The position numbers and the translations under genes were made by a program. From Rodentolepis nana (lineage: Eukaryota > Platyhelminthes > Cestoda > Cyclophyllidea > Hymenolepididae): a stretch of 43,822 bases of DNA. Numbering within the stretch: the stretch's first letter is position 1; the number at the start of each line of letters is the position of its first letter. Where the stretch lies: contig UZAE01012388.1 of NCBI GenBank assembly GCA_900617975.1, forward strand, positions 1 to 43,822. The letters are read 5' to 3'. Shown in pieces: positions 34,927 through 43,822 of this stretch. The notes beneath the pieces are model-generated. The model did no database searches and was not told where the DNA came from. It worked only from the letters and a program-made list of their open reading frames with translations.

Positions 34927-36639
34927 CTAAATAGAAATAAATCATTGGACAGGAAAATTAAGTTCGTATACAAACTATGCATAAAAGAAAGTTGGACACA
35001 ATGCAAATGCATAAAATTAAGCAGCAAAGCTAAAATGGATCACATGACTTATAAACGAACTCGAATTATAAATATATAAGAAAAAAGCACGCAAAAAGTT
35101 ATTATTAGCATGAACCCCGAATGACAAAAATATTTGCAATATAAATTACCACTTCAAATATCCTGATCGACCTTGACAATAATGAAGTGAGTTAGTTATT
35201 TATAAAACACTTGATTTCGATAATTACAGGCAATTTATATAAAGTGAAAAATTAATATAATTTTAATGACTACCAAAAGTTGATAATTTATATTTGAAAC
35301 TTTTTTACTTTTAGTGACCACAGTCGACGATTTTATTTATTCCAGTTAAGTGAATTCTCATTTGAATTTATCACTGCTAATTTTCATTTAAATCTTTTAT
35401 TCATCAAATTTCGTCTTTCAGAAAAGTGCATGTGGAAATATATTCACTAATTTTTCACTCAAAATAAGGACTGTTTTACACATAACTTTATGCCAACCAT
35501 ATTAAACTATATTTCTTGTAGTTAACGCAACTAATAGATATTATATTGGATATCTTGCGTATTGCCTTAACATATTCGGTCACATTTCATTGTTAGCCAG
35601 ATAAAAGTTATTTATTGAATTTTAAATTAATAGATTTGATTTCAAACCTTTCAAACCCAGTTATACATCATTTTTTTCCGCATTTCCACATATTAGTTTT
35701 CGTGCACCATGATCTTTTCCCTCTTATCTTTAAGGCATTCGCTCAGGTATCTCCAAAAATGCCTTCATTCTTTTTCCCTATTCACGAAATTCCATTTTAA
35801 GTAACCCATTGGGTGATTACTACGCTAGTTCATTTTTCTACAAAAAGAACGCGCATCATCATTATCATGATGAATAATTACTATGCACCTTGAATAACAA
35901 ATCACCCAGCTTAACAACCTTTTGACGACGGATTAGAATGCATGCGCACGCGTCTTTTTCAAATTAAATAATCCACCAAGGTATGCAAACTAATTTGTCA
36001 ATACTTCACTTTGCTGTTTGAGGAGTCTCGTTCATAATTGAGGCAGATATTTGTATAAATAAATGCCATAATTTTTTAGCCCATGTTGCACAACACGAAG
36101 TCAAATTTACAAATTATATTTTTTCTAGGAAATATCATTGATTGCCCAATATTGTGCAATAAAGTTGAATTCATTTTAAGCCATATAAAACATTAGAAAA
36201 TGTTGGAATTACATCGAATGTAAGAAGGACTGTTTATCAGTCCTCGCTTCGATCTCATTAGATATGTAAATATTCACAATCTAAAGCTGTAGAAAGCAAT
36301 GCCCGAATTCTATTAATTCAAAAGTTCCTAAGTCTGCATAAAGTGAACCGTTAGCAACGATGCAATTAGCCATGAAAGGGTGCCTTACCGTTAAATAATT
36401 ATAGCTATTTAATGGCTAAATTTTTATTCTAACCTTTTGTCTAGAAGTGTCTGTTTGGCCACATGTTGAAACCAGAAAATGTCACTTAACGACATTTATA
36501 TCGACTAATTCTCTTATTTTCTCATAGCAGTTATAGCTTTTATTATATGAAATCAAAATGGCTTGGCTGCTAAAATTTGCGGCGCATAGAGATACTGTAA
36601 CATTCGCCAACTTAATAAACTGAGTCTATTTTATTATTT
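34927..36639. other. AT-rich stretch upstream of known CACNB exons
   Basis: Should be intron or upstream region of CACNB. No N-terminal exon with a start codon could be identified. Confidence 0.45.
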
Positions 36640-36654
36640 ATATCCACTGGGTAC

Positions 36655-36956
36655 GGGGTGTGCGATAGACTTACCTCCACGTGGTGCACCCTGGGCAATG
36701 TATACTCATGCGGCAAAAAAGTCTATTGACTGGCAGTTGACCTCTGACTTCAAACTACCACCACCCCACTGTATGCCACAATACTCACCCCCACCTTTTT
36801 TCTAACTTTCTGCCTGTCTATTTTACATCTTTAAAGCACTCTTTCCCACCCCCTCTCGACTTTTTTTCACTTTGATGATCCTCCCTTCTGTGAAGCTTGA
36901 AGTCAACTAAGGGGCTGATGATAACTATCAAAACTCCTGTCATTTGATATAAATAA
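36655..36956 (+). mobile_element. SINE-like retroposon, copy I with perfect 15-bp TSD
   Basis: Flanked by ATATCCACTGGGTAC at 36640-36654 and 36957-36971. The perfect long duplication and good match to other copies suggest a relatively recent insertion. Confidence 0.92.
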
Positions 36957-36971
36957 ATATCCACTGGGTAC

Positions 36972-38429
36972 AGTTGTATGGACATATAAGTGTCTCTGTG
37001 ATTAGCTTTTTGCAGTCAATGGATTTCCTTAGATGACAAATACTCCGTGCATCTCAGCAGGCGGCAAGAACGTCTGCTAGCCTGCTGTTGCATTAACCCC
37101 TTTACATTTACAGACTTCTTGGTCCAAGGTGATTTTTAATTATACACCAAATGAAGCAAACCTCTTGGCATTATGATGTAGGAAGCGTGTTAATGTTTGG
37201 AAGAAAAGTTGAAGAGAAATAAAGGGTAAACTCTGGGGCTGAAATTATTTAGAGGTTAACAAATTAAAGTTTAAATGAACTCAAAATGTAAAATATCGCC
37301 GTTTCTATGGTAATTGGTAACGGAATTAGTGAATATAAGGTAATTTGTGCATTTCTGACAAGATTTCGATAAAATATGGACCTTTACCACACTTCATCTA
37401 CCTAGAATATTATTATGGAGTTCGCTCGACGGTAACCCCTTTAAAACGACGCTTATTGATAACTATCCACATAGCATTACATTTTCAATTCGAAGGTAAA
37501 TGACAACCACCATCATTGTGGTTGTCATCATTCCTTCATAATTTCCTCTTTTCAATGCAAATTTCAACACTGTTAATTGCCAATCCATACTACTTTTATG
37601 AGCATGTGTGAGAATTGGGGTGGGTCGTTTCTTAATTAAATTTGCATTAAGATTATTGAAGGAATGGGAAATTTTTTGCATGAAATGTTGCATCTTTCTA
37701 ATTGACTTCCTTTATTTAGGGATATTCAAGTATTTTAAGTATGATTCAGCATATTTTAAAGCAATTTATTATTTTCTCCATAAACATCATATATCATTCT
37801 TAGTTTCCAAAGTTTGTTTAATGAAATGGTATTTCGGATAGGACAGTGGAAAAAGAAAGTTACATGAAGTCGCCCCCTCGGTGGGGGTAATTGATCGATT
37901 GGATTTGAGATCAGGTTGAAGGAGAAAGAGGAGGAGGAGGAGGAGGAGGCGGAGTAGAGATGCCTTTACTTTTATAAGTCATAGTTTCATAGAGCTGAAG
38001 AAAATTTGATTTCTACAATTCATACTCAGTGTGCACTATGCATGCACGGGTAAGTTATGCAGTGTAAACAATTGATTAAAAAGGCCACCTAAGTACTCAA
38101 AACAGTTGAAGTCGCGTTAACTCCAACTCAAAATAACTCATTTTAAGTGAATAGCTCTTAATTCCCCCCCCCTCCAAATTTGGTCACATTTACTTCCTAC
38201 AGTTCTTACAAAATTTTTGTTTTTTATTTTCTACCTTAGACTTGTTTTTTGTTATGAAGAAGCAGTGATTAGAAGTTGGGTGAGTTGTGAAGGGAGACCT
38301 GAAATTCATTTGAACAAGGGGGGGGGGGAAATGTGCCAGAGGGAAGATGACCGAAGTAGCAGATAAATGTCGACTGACTTTGTGGGCTCCCAAGTGCCCA
38401 TAAAAGGCGTTATATATTTTTCATGGAGG
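36972..38429. other. Spacer, low-complexity runs
   Basis: Contains a (GAG)n run near 37926-37950, a C-run near 38165 and a G-run near 38320. No gene supported. Confidence 0.45.
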
Positions 38430-38709
38430 GGTGGGTGACAAACTTACCTCCACGTGGTGCATCCTGGGCAAGGTATACGCTTACGACTAAAGAGTCTATG
38501 AACAGGCAATTGACTTCAGGCTTTAAACTACCATGGCTCGACTGTAGGCTATATTTCACCACTTTCACAGTACTCACCTCACTGTACTCTCTTTTACATC
38601 AGTGAATCACTCTTCTGTTTCACCTCTCCCCTTTTCGTGACTTTGTCTGTTTCCACCATCTGTGGAGTCAGAAGTCAACTAAAGGATTAATGATGTAAAT
38701 AAAAAAATA
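38430..38709 (+). mobile_element. SINE-like retroposon, copy J, diverged
   Basis: Starts GTGGGTGACAAACTTACCTC and keeps CCACGTGGTGCA, both internal arms and an A-rich 3' end. It is more diverged than copies B and I, and no clear target-site duplication is seen. Confidence 0.8.
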
Positions 38710-40066
38710 GTTTCTTGGAAGATGAGTAGCGCAAACATCTGAAATTGTTGGGATGAGGGTGATAGAATACACTAAAATCTGGCCACACATGGGATAAACG
38801 ACTATTGGACTCTTCTTAGTGATTTAAGTTCTCCTTTCTGATGAGCATAGTCTCTCTCGTATTTCAAACCTTGACCTTGACCTGATAGTTTGGATTCTCT
38901 GGTCACTGCCTTTAATGACTCAAGGACAACAATGTAAATAGTTCAGCAAGTGCCGGGATTTTCCGAAAATCTGCTCAGGGCGGCTAAACGGAAAATCCAT
39001 GTCATGAAAGTGTTTTTGAGGCCAAATAACCGCCCACCCGAATGAGCACCAATGGGCGATACTACTTAAGTAAATTATTTCACCTACAGCGGGATCGTAT
39101 TGGCCCTCCAGAATGACTCATCCCCTTTGGGTTTTTTAACTTTTAACTTTCGAAAAACCCGGGTACGATGATAGTCATTTTAAAATCGAACTAAAAAATA
39201 ATTAAGTAATTAATTAATTAATTACCTCAAAAAAATGGCTACTTCTTCCCAACTTTCGAAACGTAAATCTTCAGGCACTTTTTAGAACCACATGAACTTT
39301 CAGGTCTGCCATTTTATCCTTATTCCATAGTAGGAAGGTTGATTTTCAAAAAAATTAAAAGTCTCCAACAACAATCAATTTAAGGCATATTGAAACTAAT
39401 TAAATGAATAGTATTTTCCCAGTATTTTTTTCAGTTTTCCAAACAAAGTTGTTTAAGACCAACACAGAAAGTCCAAAATTCTATTGAAATTTTCTTTTTA
39501 ACCGCTTAGTATTTTGCGGCAAATTTCTTTGGTTGCGCTATAAGCTAAAAAAATATTAGTTACTCAGAGATAGCGTAACACCTCTTCTTTTCAAACCAAC
39601 GGCGTTTTTGAAAAAGCTATAACCACCCAAGTCATCCCCCTGCTCAGACACGGGGTACACTACCGCACCCTGACAAGCGCGCAACCAATAGAAAGGCAAA
39701 AGTACTGGCGAAGGTGCGCACTATAGCAATCTTTTCCAGATTCTGCAAATGCAACCGATTCACTCTGATCTTGGTTCTACGGTGATCACTCAACCAAATC
39801 CTCAACTCCTCTATCATATCCTCTGAACCCACCTCCTCAAAATGACGGTCCAAATTGTAAGTATCCACCCATCCACTACTAAGGTTGGGGACCCACAAGG
39901 ATTTTCTTATGTACTTTTAAGAATCTTGATATGCTGTTTCATTCCATTCATTTCTTACATTTCAATGCATAGTGGTAATTATTTATTGACTTAGTTCAAT
40001 TGAGGTCACTGTAACCTGCAACCTGATCAGTTTCTCAACTCATGTTCTATACTTCACATAAATTAG
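38710..40066. other. Spacer with minus-strand open frame
   Basis: Holds an (ATTA)n run at 39205-39224. An 84-codon minus-strand frame at 39898-39644 contains a charged helix (LDRHFEEVGSEDMIEELRIW). I do not recognise it; it may be an upstream exon or chance. Confidence 0.35.
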
Positions 40067-40260
40067 CATAAAATGGAGTGAGAAAATAAAATTGATACCG
40101 GTTGTGTATTTGGTGGGGAAAAACTCACTTTCTAAAATTACTTCAAAGGTCTATGATCCTGATGATAGCGCCGGACGCATTCCTAACACCGATGTCAATA
40201 GAAAAAGCCTTGTCAATGGCAAAGTCATCAACGTTAAAGTGGGAAGTCCTGATGATTACA
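40067..40260 (+). CDS. Exon-like block upstream of calpain
   Basis: An open frame bounded by a pyrimidine-rich acceptor (CACATAAATTAG|CAT) and a perfect donor (A|GTAAGT). It encodes YLVGKNSLSKITSKVYDPDD then SAGRIPNTDVNRKSLVNG. It is probably a real exon, perhaps of an alternative calpain transcript. However, its phase-1 end does not join the next calpain exon at 40576 without creating a stop, so the link is unproven. Confidence 0.45.
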
Positions 40261-40575
40261 GTAAGTAACTCTTTCGCTGATATCTTCTTTACTTAGAGTC
40301 ATTTAGAATTATATATGAATATTAGAAGTTGTGTATTCCCCTCTCCCTTAATCAAATTAATTTTGTTAATAAAAATATATTAATTCTAAGTTGAGAAAAC
40401 AAAAAGAACAACGGTTTTTACATTACATGTTTCTGGCTGATTGCCCACGTGAGTAGTAAACTATTGGATTGATCGTGTGACTGACCAATCCAATGAAAAT
40501 ACATCAATCTGACCTGCATTCTGCTGTGGCGTTTGCCAAAACGTGGAGCAAATGAGAAGCAATTAGTCGCCTGAA

Positions 40576-40798
40576 ATGAAGGAAAAAGGAGTGAGTAAGG
40601 CGCTGTCAGATTGTCCTACTGCGGTGAAATCGAAGAACTTCATCGAGAGTGATAAACGCAAATCGAGTCCTCCTTCGCTTCAGTTAGTTAAAAATGGCTC
40701 CAAGGCGATTGAAAAGATGGATTCTAGTACTGGCAAAAACAGAGAGATCAAAAGCATTTACGAGACAATGCGAAACAACCCCTTTGTTGTTTCGCAAG
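40576..40798 (+). CDS. Calpain exon 1 (inferred)
   Basis: ATG 40576; MKEKGVSKALSDCPTAVKSK onward, to NNPFVVSQ; donor G|GTAAGA, phase 1. The frame is also open upstream to an AG at 40570, so the ATG could be internal if another 5' exon exists. Confidence 0.75.
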
Positions 40799-43206
40799 GT
40801 AAGATAAACTACTCACTCCGTCTGTTCATCAACGACCCGCGATTCAATCGTATTCCACATAAATTGCAGTTTATTGATCGTTAATGAAGTTCTAATTGCT
40901 TTATTTAATTTCATAGAAAATATCTTGAAGCCTCAGCACTCAAACAAACGTCTTTCCCACAATCCAAATGTTCCCAAAACGTTGACTCCCAAGGGATATA
41001 CCAAGGTAACTCTTCTTGACTTCTTAAATAAATTGCATTTCACGGTGCAATGCTGCTACTGATGATGATGGTGATGATGGTAACGGCGTCGATGACTTAC
41101 CTTTCAGATGCAACTAATGATGAGCATTTCAAAGAAGAAGTATGATAACATTGTGAGGAAATTGAAGGGAACTGGCCAGCTCTGGGAGGATCCCGACTTC
41201 CCATTGGATAAGGCTATTGGAAATGTTGAAAATCTTCCCAGGTATGAATGGAAAAGACCAAAGGTATGTCTGCATTAAAGTACATTTTTAGTTCCAATAG
41301 TGCATTGCAAGCTAACTTGATAATGGTATTGCAGGAAATTGATCCTACTGCTGATTTCATTGTCGACGGATTTGATAGAAGCGATATTTCTCAAGGCCGT
41401 CTTGGTAAGTTACGTAGCGGTATTTTGCCATTTTACTGCCAATATTTTCATGTTTTCTTAACTTAAAAATAAACAAAAATATATTAAATATCTATGTAAA
41501 GGCATTTTGCTGGCGTTTGAAACATCAACAGGATTAACAGCAGATTTGATCGACTTTGAGTCATTTCTAATGAGATAAACTGGTTCATTAAAAACTTAAC
41601 ATAATTAGCCACTGTTTGCGCAAGAAACAGACACAAACAGTTATTTAAATTTTTTAAAAATAAACATCATACCTCTCAAAATTTAAACAATTCTATGGTT
41701 TTATGTAATGTCATACATACAATGCACCTTCAAGTATAGCGAGTGCTATTATTTCTAATTACTAAAAGGCATCTTCCATTTATTCAAACCTTCATTTTAT
41801 ATTTTTTCGCCAAACTAGAGTCTATTCTCAAATTGATGATGTTACGTTGTTTTTTGTAACATGTCAATCAAATTACAAACATCACCAAAATATACATTAC
41901 TGAAAGCTATCATTATAAAAATGCCGTGTTTTGGAACTTACCTTTCACTAGCAACTGAAGCCTCAATAATTCTAAAAAAAAGAAATAGAGAAATCAAAGG
42001 GTAAAAAATCGTTTATTTCAAAGGTGACTGTTGGTTGCTGGCTGTCATCTCGACGATGGCCGATATTCCTCCCCTCTTCAACCACATTGTGCCGCCGGGC
42101 CAATGCATGAAGAGTGAAAATTACTGCGGTATCTTCAGATTCCGTTTTTGGCAATTCGGACAGTGGATAGAAGTTCTCGTGGATGACAGAATTCCGGTGG
42201 TCGCTGGTACCAAACAAATGATCTTTATGCACTCCGATGAGTCAAATGAATTCTGGTCTGCTCTTATTGAGAAAGCCTACGCAAAGTGAGTCCTAAATCA
42301 CCAAAATCTTCATTTGAACCCCAGACAGAATGACCTAGTAATTAGTAGTGAAAAGGTTGAAATTGATGATGACATCTAGGGTTAACATTGCCTCTTGTTA
42401 AGTCATTTGCTTACGAGATCGTCTGCCTATCAGTAAAGAAACGAGAGTATGAAAGGAAATATTAAGTAGACCCGCGTAATGGATTAAGTCAAAAAGCTTT
42501 GCTTAAAAGTTTCAACAGGTTCCCCATATAGGGAGTTATGATAAAGTGAATATCTACTTTGGAAATTACGCGGATATTTTATCGTTTCGGGAAAAGTCTT
42601 AAATGGAATGTGTCTACGATATTCACCGAAATTCCTATTGGTTTATTTATGAATTAAACTTTACAAGCGTCTTCCATAAACGCACCTAATTTTGGTTATT
42701 CGAGAACCATGATCACCAGATTTAAATCATAAAAAATGATCTCTAATGGTTAGAGGAATGGAAGAATGTTATTTTCAGTTATAAATAAATTAATAATTAA
42801 CCATGGTATAGTCACCTAATTATCAATGAAAATACTAATCTTTCTGAGGCGAATATTTGATTACGCTATAGATTTCACACCTTAGAAACCTCAATTGCAA
42901 TATCAATTTTAAGAGCCTTTGACTCAAAAAATGAATCTCATTTCCGTAAAAATTATCTACGATTGCCAGCACTATAAGACGACAATCTTAGTGCACCATT
43001 TATCAATTAATTAATTAATGTAACTCTATTCCAGATTGAACGGTTGCTATGCTAACTTGTCGGGCGGTACTCAAGGTGAGGCCATGGAAGATATCACCGG
43101 AGGTCTGGTGGAGTCCTTGGAACTGCCAAAAATCACCGGCACAGAGTTCTACAAAGATTTGCAAAAGTACATGCAACGTTGCTGTCTAATGGGTTGCTCC
43201 ATCACT
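40576..43206 (+). CDS. Calpain-type cysteine protease, 5' part (6 exons, runs off window)
   Basis: Exons 40576-40798, 40917-41005, 41108-41263, 41335-41404, 42024-42285 and 43035-43206 join in frame to about 323 residues. After a basic, Ser-rich N-terminal extension of about 110 residues comes LWEDPDFPLD, then YEWKRPKEIDPTADFIVDGF, then SQGRLGDCWLLAVISTMADI, the calpain protease core 1 with the oxyanion Gln and catalytic Cys (TGT 42028-42030). FWSALIEKAYAKLNGCYANL and GGTQGEAMEDITGG follow. The catalytic His and Asn lie beyond the window. Calpains are calcium-dependent intracellular proteases, and flatworm members are known tegument antigens. Which calpain subtype this is cannot be told without the C-terminal domains. 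Confidence 0.95.
40917..41005 (+). CDS. Calpain exon 2
   Basis: Encodes NILKPQHSNKRLSHNPNVPK then TLTPKGYTK; donor AAG|GTAACT. Confidence 0.8.
41108..41263 (+). CDS. Calpain exon 3
   Basis: Encodes MQLMMSISKKKYDNIVRKLK, GTGQLWEDPDFPLDKAIGN and YEWKRPK, where the conserved calpain region begins. Donor AAG|GTATGT. Confidence 0.92.
41335..41404 (+). CDS. Calpain exon 4
   Basis: Encodes EIDPTADFIVDGFDRSDISQ and GRL, including the oxyanion-hole Gln. Donor G|GTAAGT, phase 1. Confidence 0.95.
41405..42023 (+). other. Calpain intron 4
   Basis: AT-rich, nothing recognised. Confidence 0.7.
42024..42285 (+). CDS. Calpain exon 5, catalytic Cys
   Basis: Acceptor TTTCAAAG|GT; begins GDCWLLAVISTMADIPPLFN and ends EFWSALIEKAYA(K). 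Donor AA|GTGAGT, phase 2. Confidence 0.97.
42286..43034 (+). other. Calpain intron 5
   Basis: AT-rich, contains an (ATTA)n run at 43006-43018. Nothing else recognised. Confidence 0.7.
43035..43206 (+). CDS. Calpain exon 6
   Basis: Encodes LNGCYANLSGGTQGEAMEDI, TGGLVESLELPKITGTEFYK to GCSIT. Donor ACT|GTAAGC. Confidence 0.95.
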
Positions 43207-43588
43207 GTAAGCCCGCAAAAATTCTCTATGACAAAAATGCAATGAGAATTGACCATTTAACCTTGAGCGAGAAAGAACACGGTTGAAAGGGAAAGACTGA
43301 GCCATGGTAACCAAACCTCACGATTTAATTAGGATCGCATTTGCTCAATTATATAATGCTTCCGAAAATTTTAGTCCATTTTGATGTACTTCCCTTTGAC
43401 TTCACGCGAGACTCAAAAAATGTCCGCTTCATGCCCCATAGTGCGAGTTTCATAACTTCACACCCGCTCTCCTACTCAAGGAAGGAGACAGAAGTGAATT
43501 GGGACGGAACTAGTTCCTTACTGGTGATATCTAAAAAGACAGAAGCACTCAGAGAAAAAAACACCATTCGATTGTGGTTTTGGCACAG

Positions 43589-43822
43589 TATTTATTTATT
43601 TATTTCAAATGACAGGCGTTTTGATAGATATCATTAGCCATTTAGCGGACTTCAGGCTTCACAGAGGGAAGGTTCATCAAAATAGCAGAAAGTCGGGAGG
43701 TGGGGAACAGAAGAGCGATTCACAGATGTAAAAGAGGCAGACAGACACAAAGGTATAGAAAAAGGTAAGGTGAGTACTGCGGAAGGGGTCAAATATGACA
43801 ACCAGGGGGGGTCGTGGTAGTT
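43589..43822 (-). mobile_element. SINE-like retroposon, copy K, cut by window end
   Basis: Minus-strand copy in a calpain intron, starting with a (TTTA)n tail complement at 43589-43603 followed by TTTCAAATGACAGGCG. The 5' half lies outside the window. It is antisense to calpain, so the donor-like GGTAAGGTGAGTAC sits on the gene's coding strand at about 43764-43777. Confidence 0.85.

Noticed and set aside
36911..36945. CTGATGA-like core in a SINE copy, suggesting a hammerhead ribozyme
   Set aside because: Only copy I has CTGATGA; the others have CTAATGAT. No GAAA partner and no flanking stems are seen.
39644..39898. 84-codon minus-strand frame as the missing first CACNB exon
   Set aside because: No donor in a matching phase and no resemblance to beta-subunit N-termini that I know.
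1..43822. CRISPR arrays, operons, bacterial promoters
   Set aside because: The window is clearly eukaryotic (spliced CACNB and calpain genes); the repeats are dispersed retroposons, not regularly spaced arrays.

Overview
The window looks like eukaryotic nuclear DNA from a parasitic flatworm, most likely a tapeworm with a fairly large genome. The grounds are intron-rich genes with GT-AG junctions that keep frame, AT-rich non-coding DNA, a dispersed short retroposon of about 300 bp, decayed mariner copies and the character of the protein matches. The species assignment is inference. Poly-G runs ending in a lone N (6991, 8856) mark unresolved assembly spots.

Four multi-exon genes can be reconstructed. 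(1) Minus strand 10221-10622: a three-exon, 107-residue lysine-rich protein resembling the FYV7/CCDC59 rRNA-processing family. (2) Plus strand 12708-20212: a ten-exon gene for a protein of about 655 residues with a charged, coiled-coil-like N-terminal half, phosphorylatable Arg/Ser clusters, a proline-rich SH3/WW-type segment and a C-terminal PDZ-ligand-like end. I do not recognise the family. (3) Minus strand 22278-34926: eleven exons of a voltage-gated calcium channel beta subunit (SH3 plus guanylate-kinase-like core, acidic tail); the first exon(s) were not found. This family matters in flatworms because variant beta subunits have been linked to praziquantel sensitivity. The copy here has phosphorylatable Thr and Ser at the two diagnostic positions. 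(4) Plus strand 40576 to beyond the right-hand interval: the 5' exons of a calpain cysteine protease, including the catalytic Cys; it runs off the window. An orphan exon-like block (40067-40260) lies just upstream.

Layout: 1-9.9 kb is gene-poor and holds four full SINE-like copies, a SINE fragment and an inverted duplicate of a calcium-channel exon plus intron. 10.2-20.3 kb holds the small rRNA-processing gene and the unknown scaffold-like gene, divergently arranged. 22.3-34.9 kb is the calcium-channel beta gene, convergent with the scaffold gene. 35-40 kb is a gene-poor spacer with two more SINE copies. 40-43.8 kb is the calpain 5' end.

The most unusual items are: the SINE-like family (target-site duplications, self-complementary arms, donor-like sites when antisense); the roughly 1.4-kb inverted duplication of the beta-subunit acidic exon, with a breakpoint at an 8-bp microhomology between mariner and SINE sequence; an in-frame 24-nt tandem splice acceptor within the guanylate-kinase-like domain; a GC-AG intron; and an upstream ORF whose stop overlaps the scaffold gene start.
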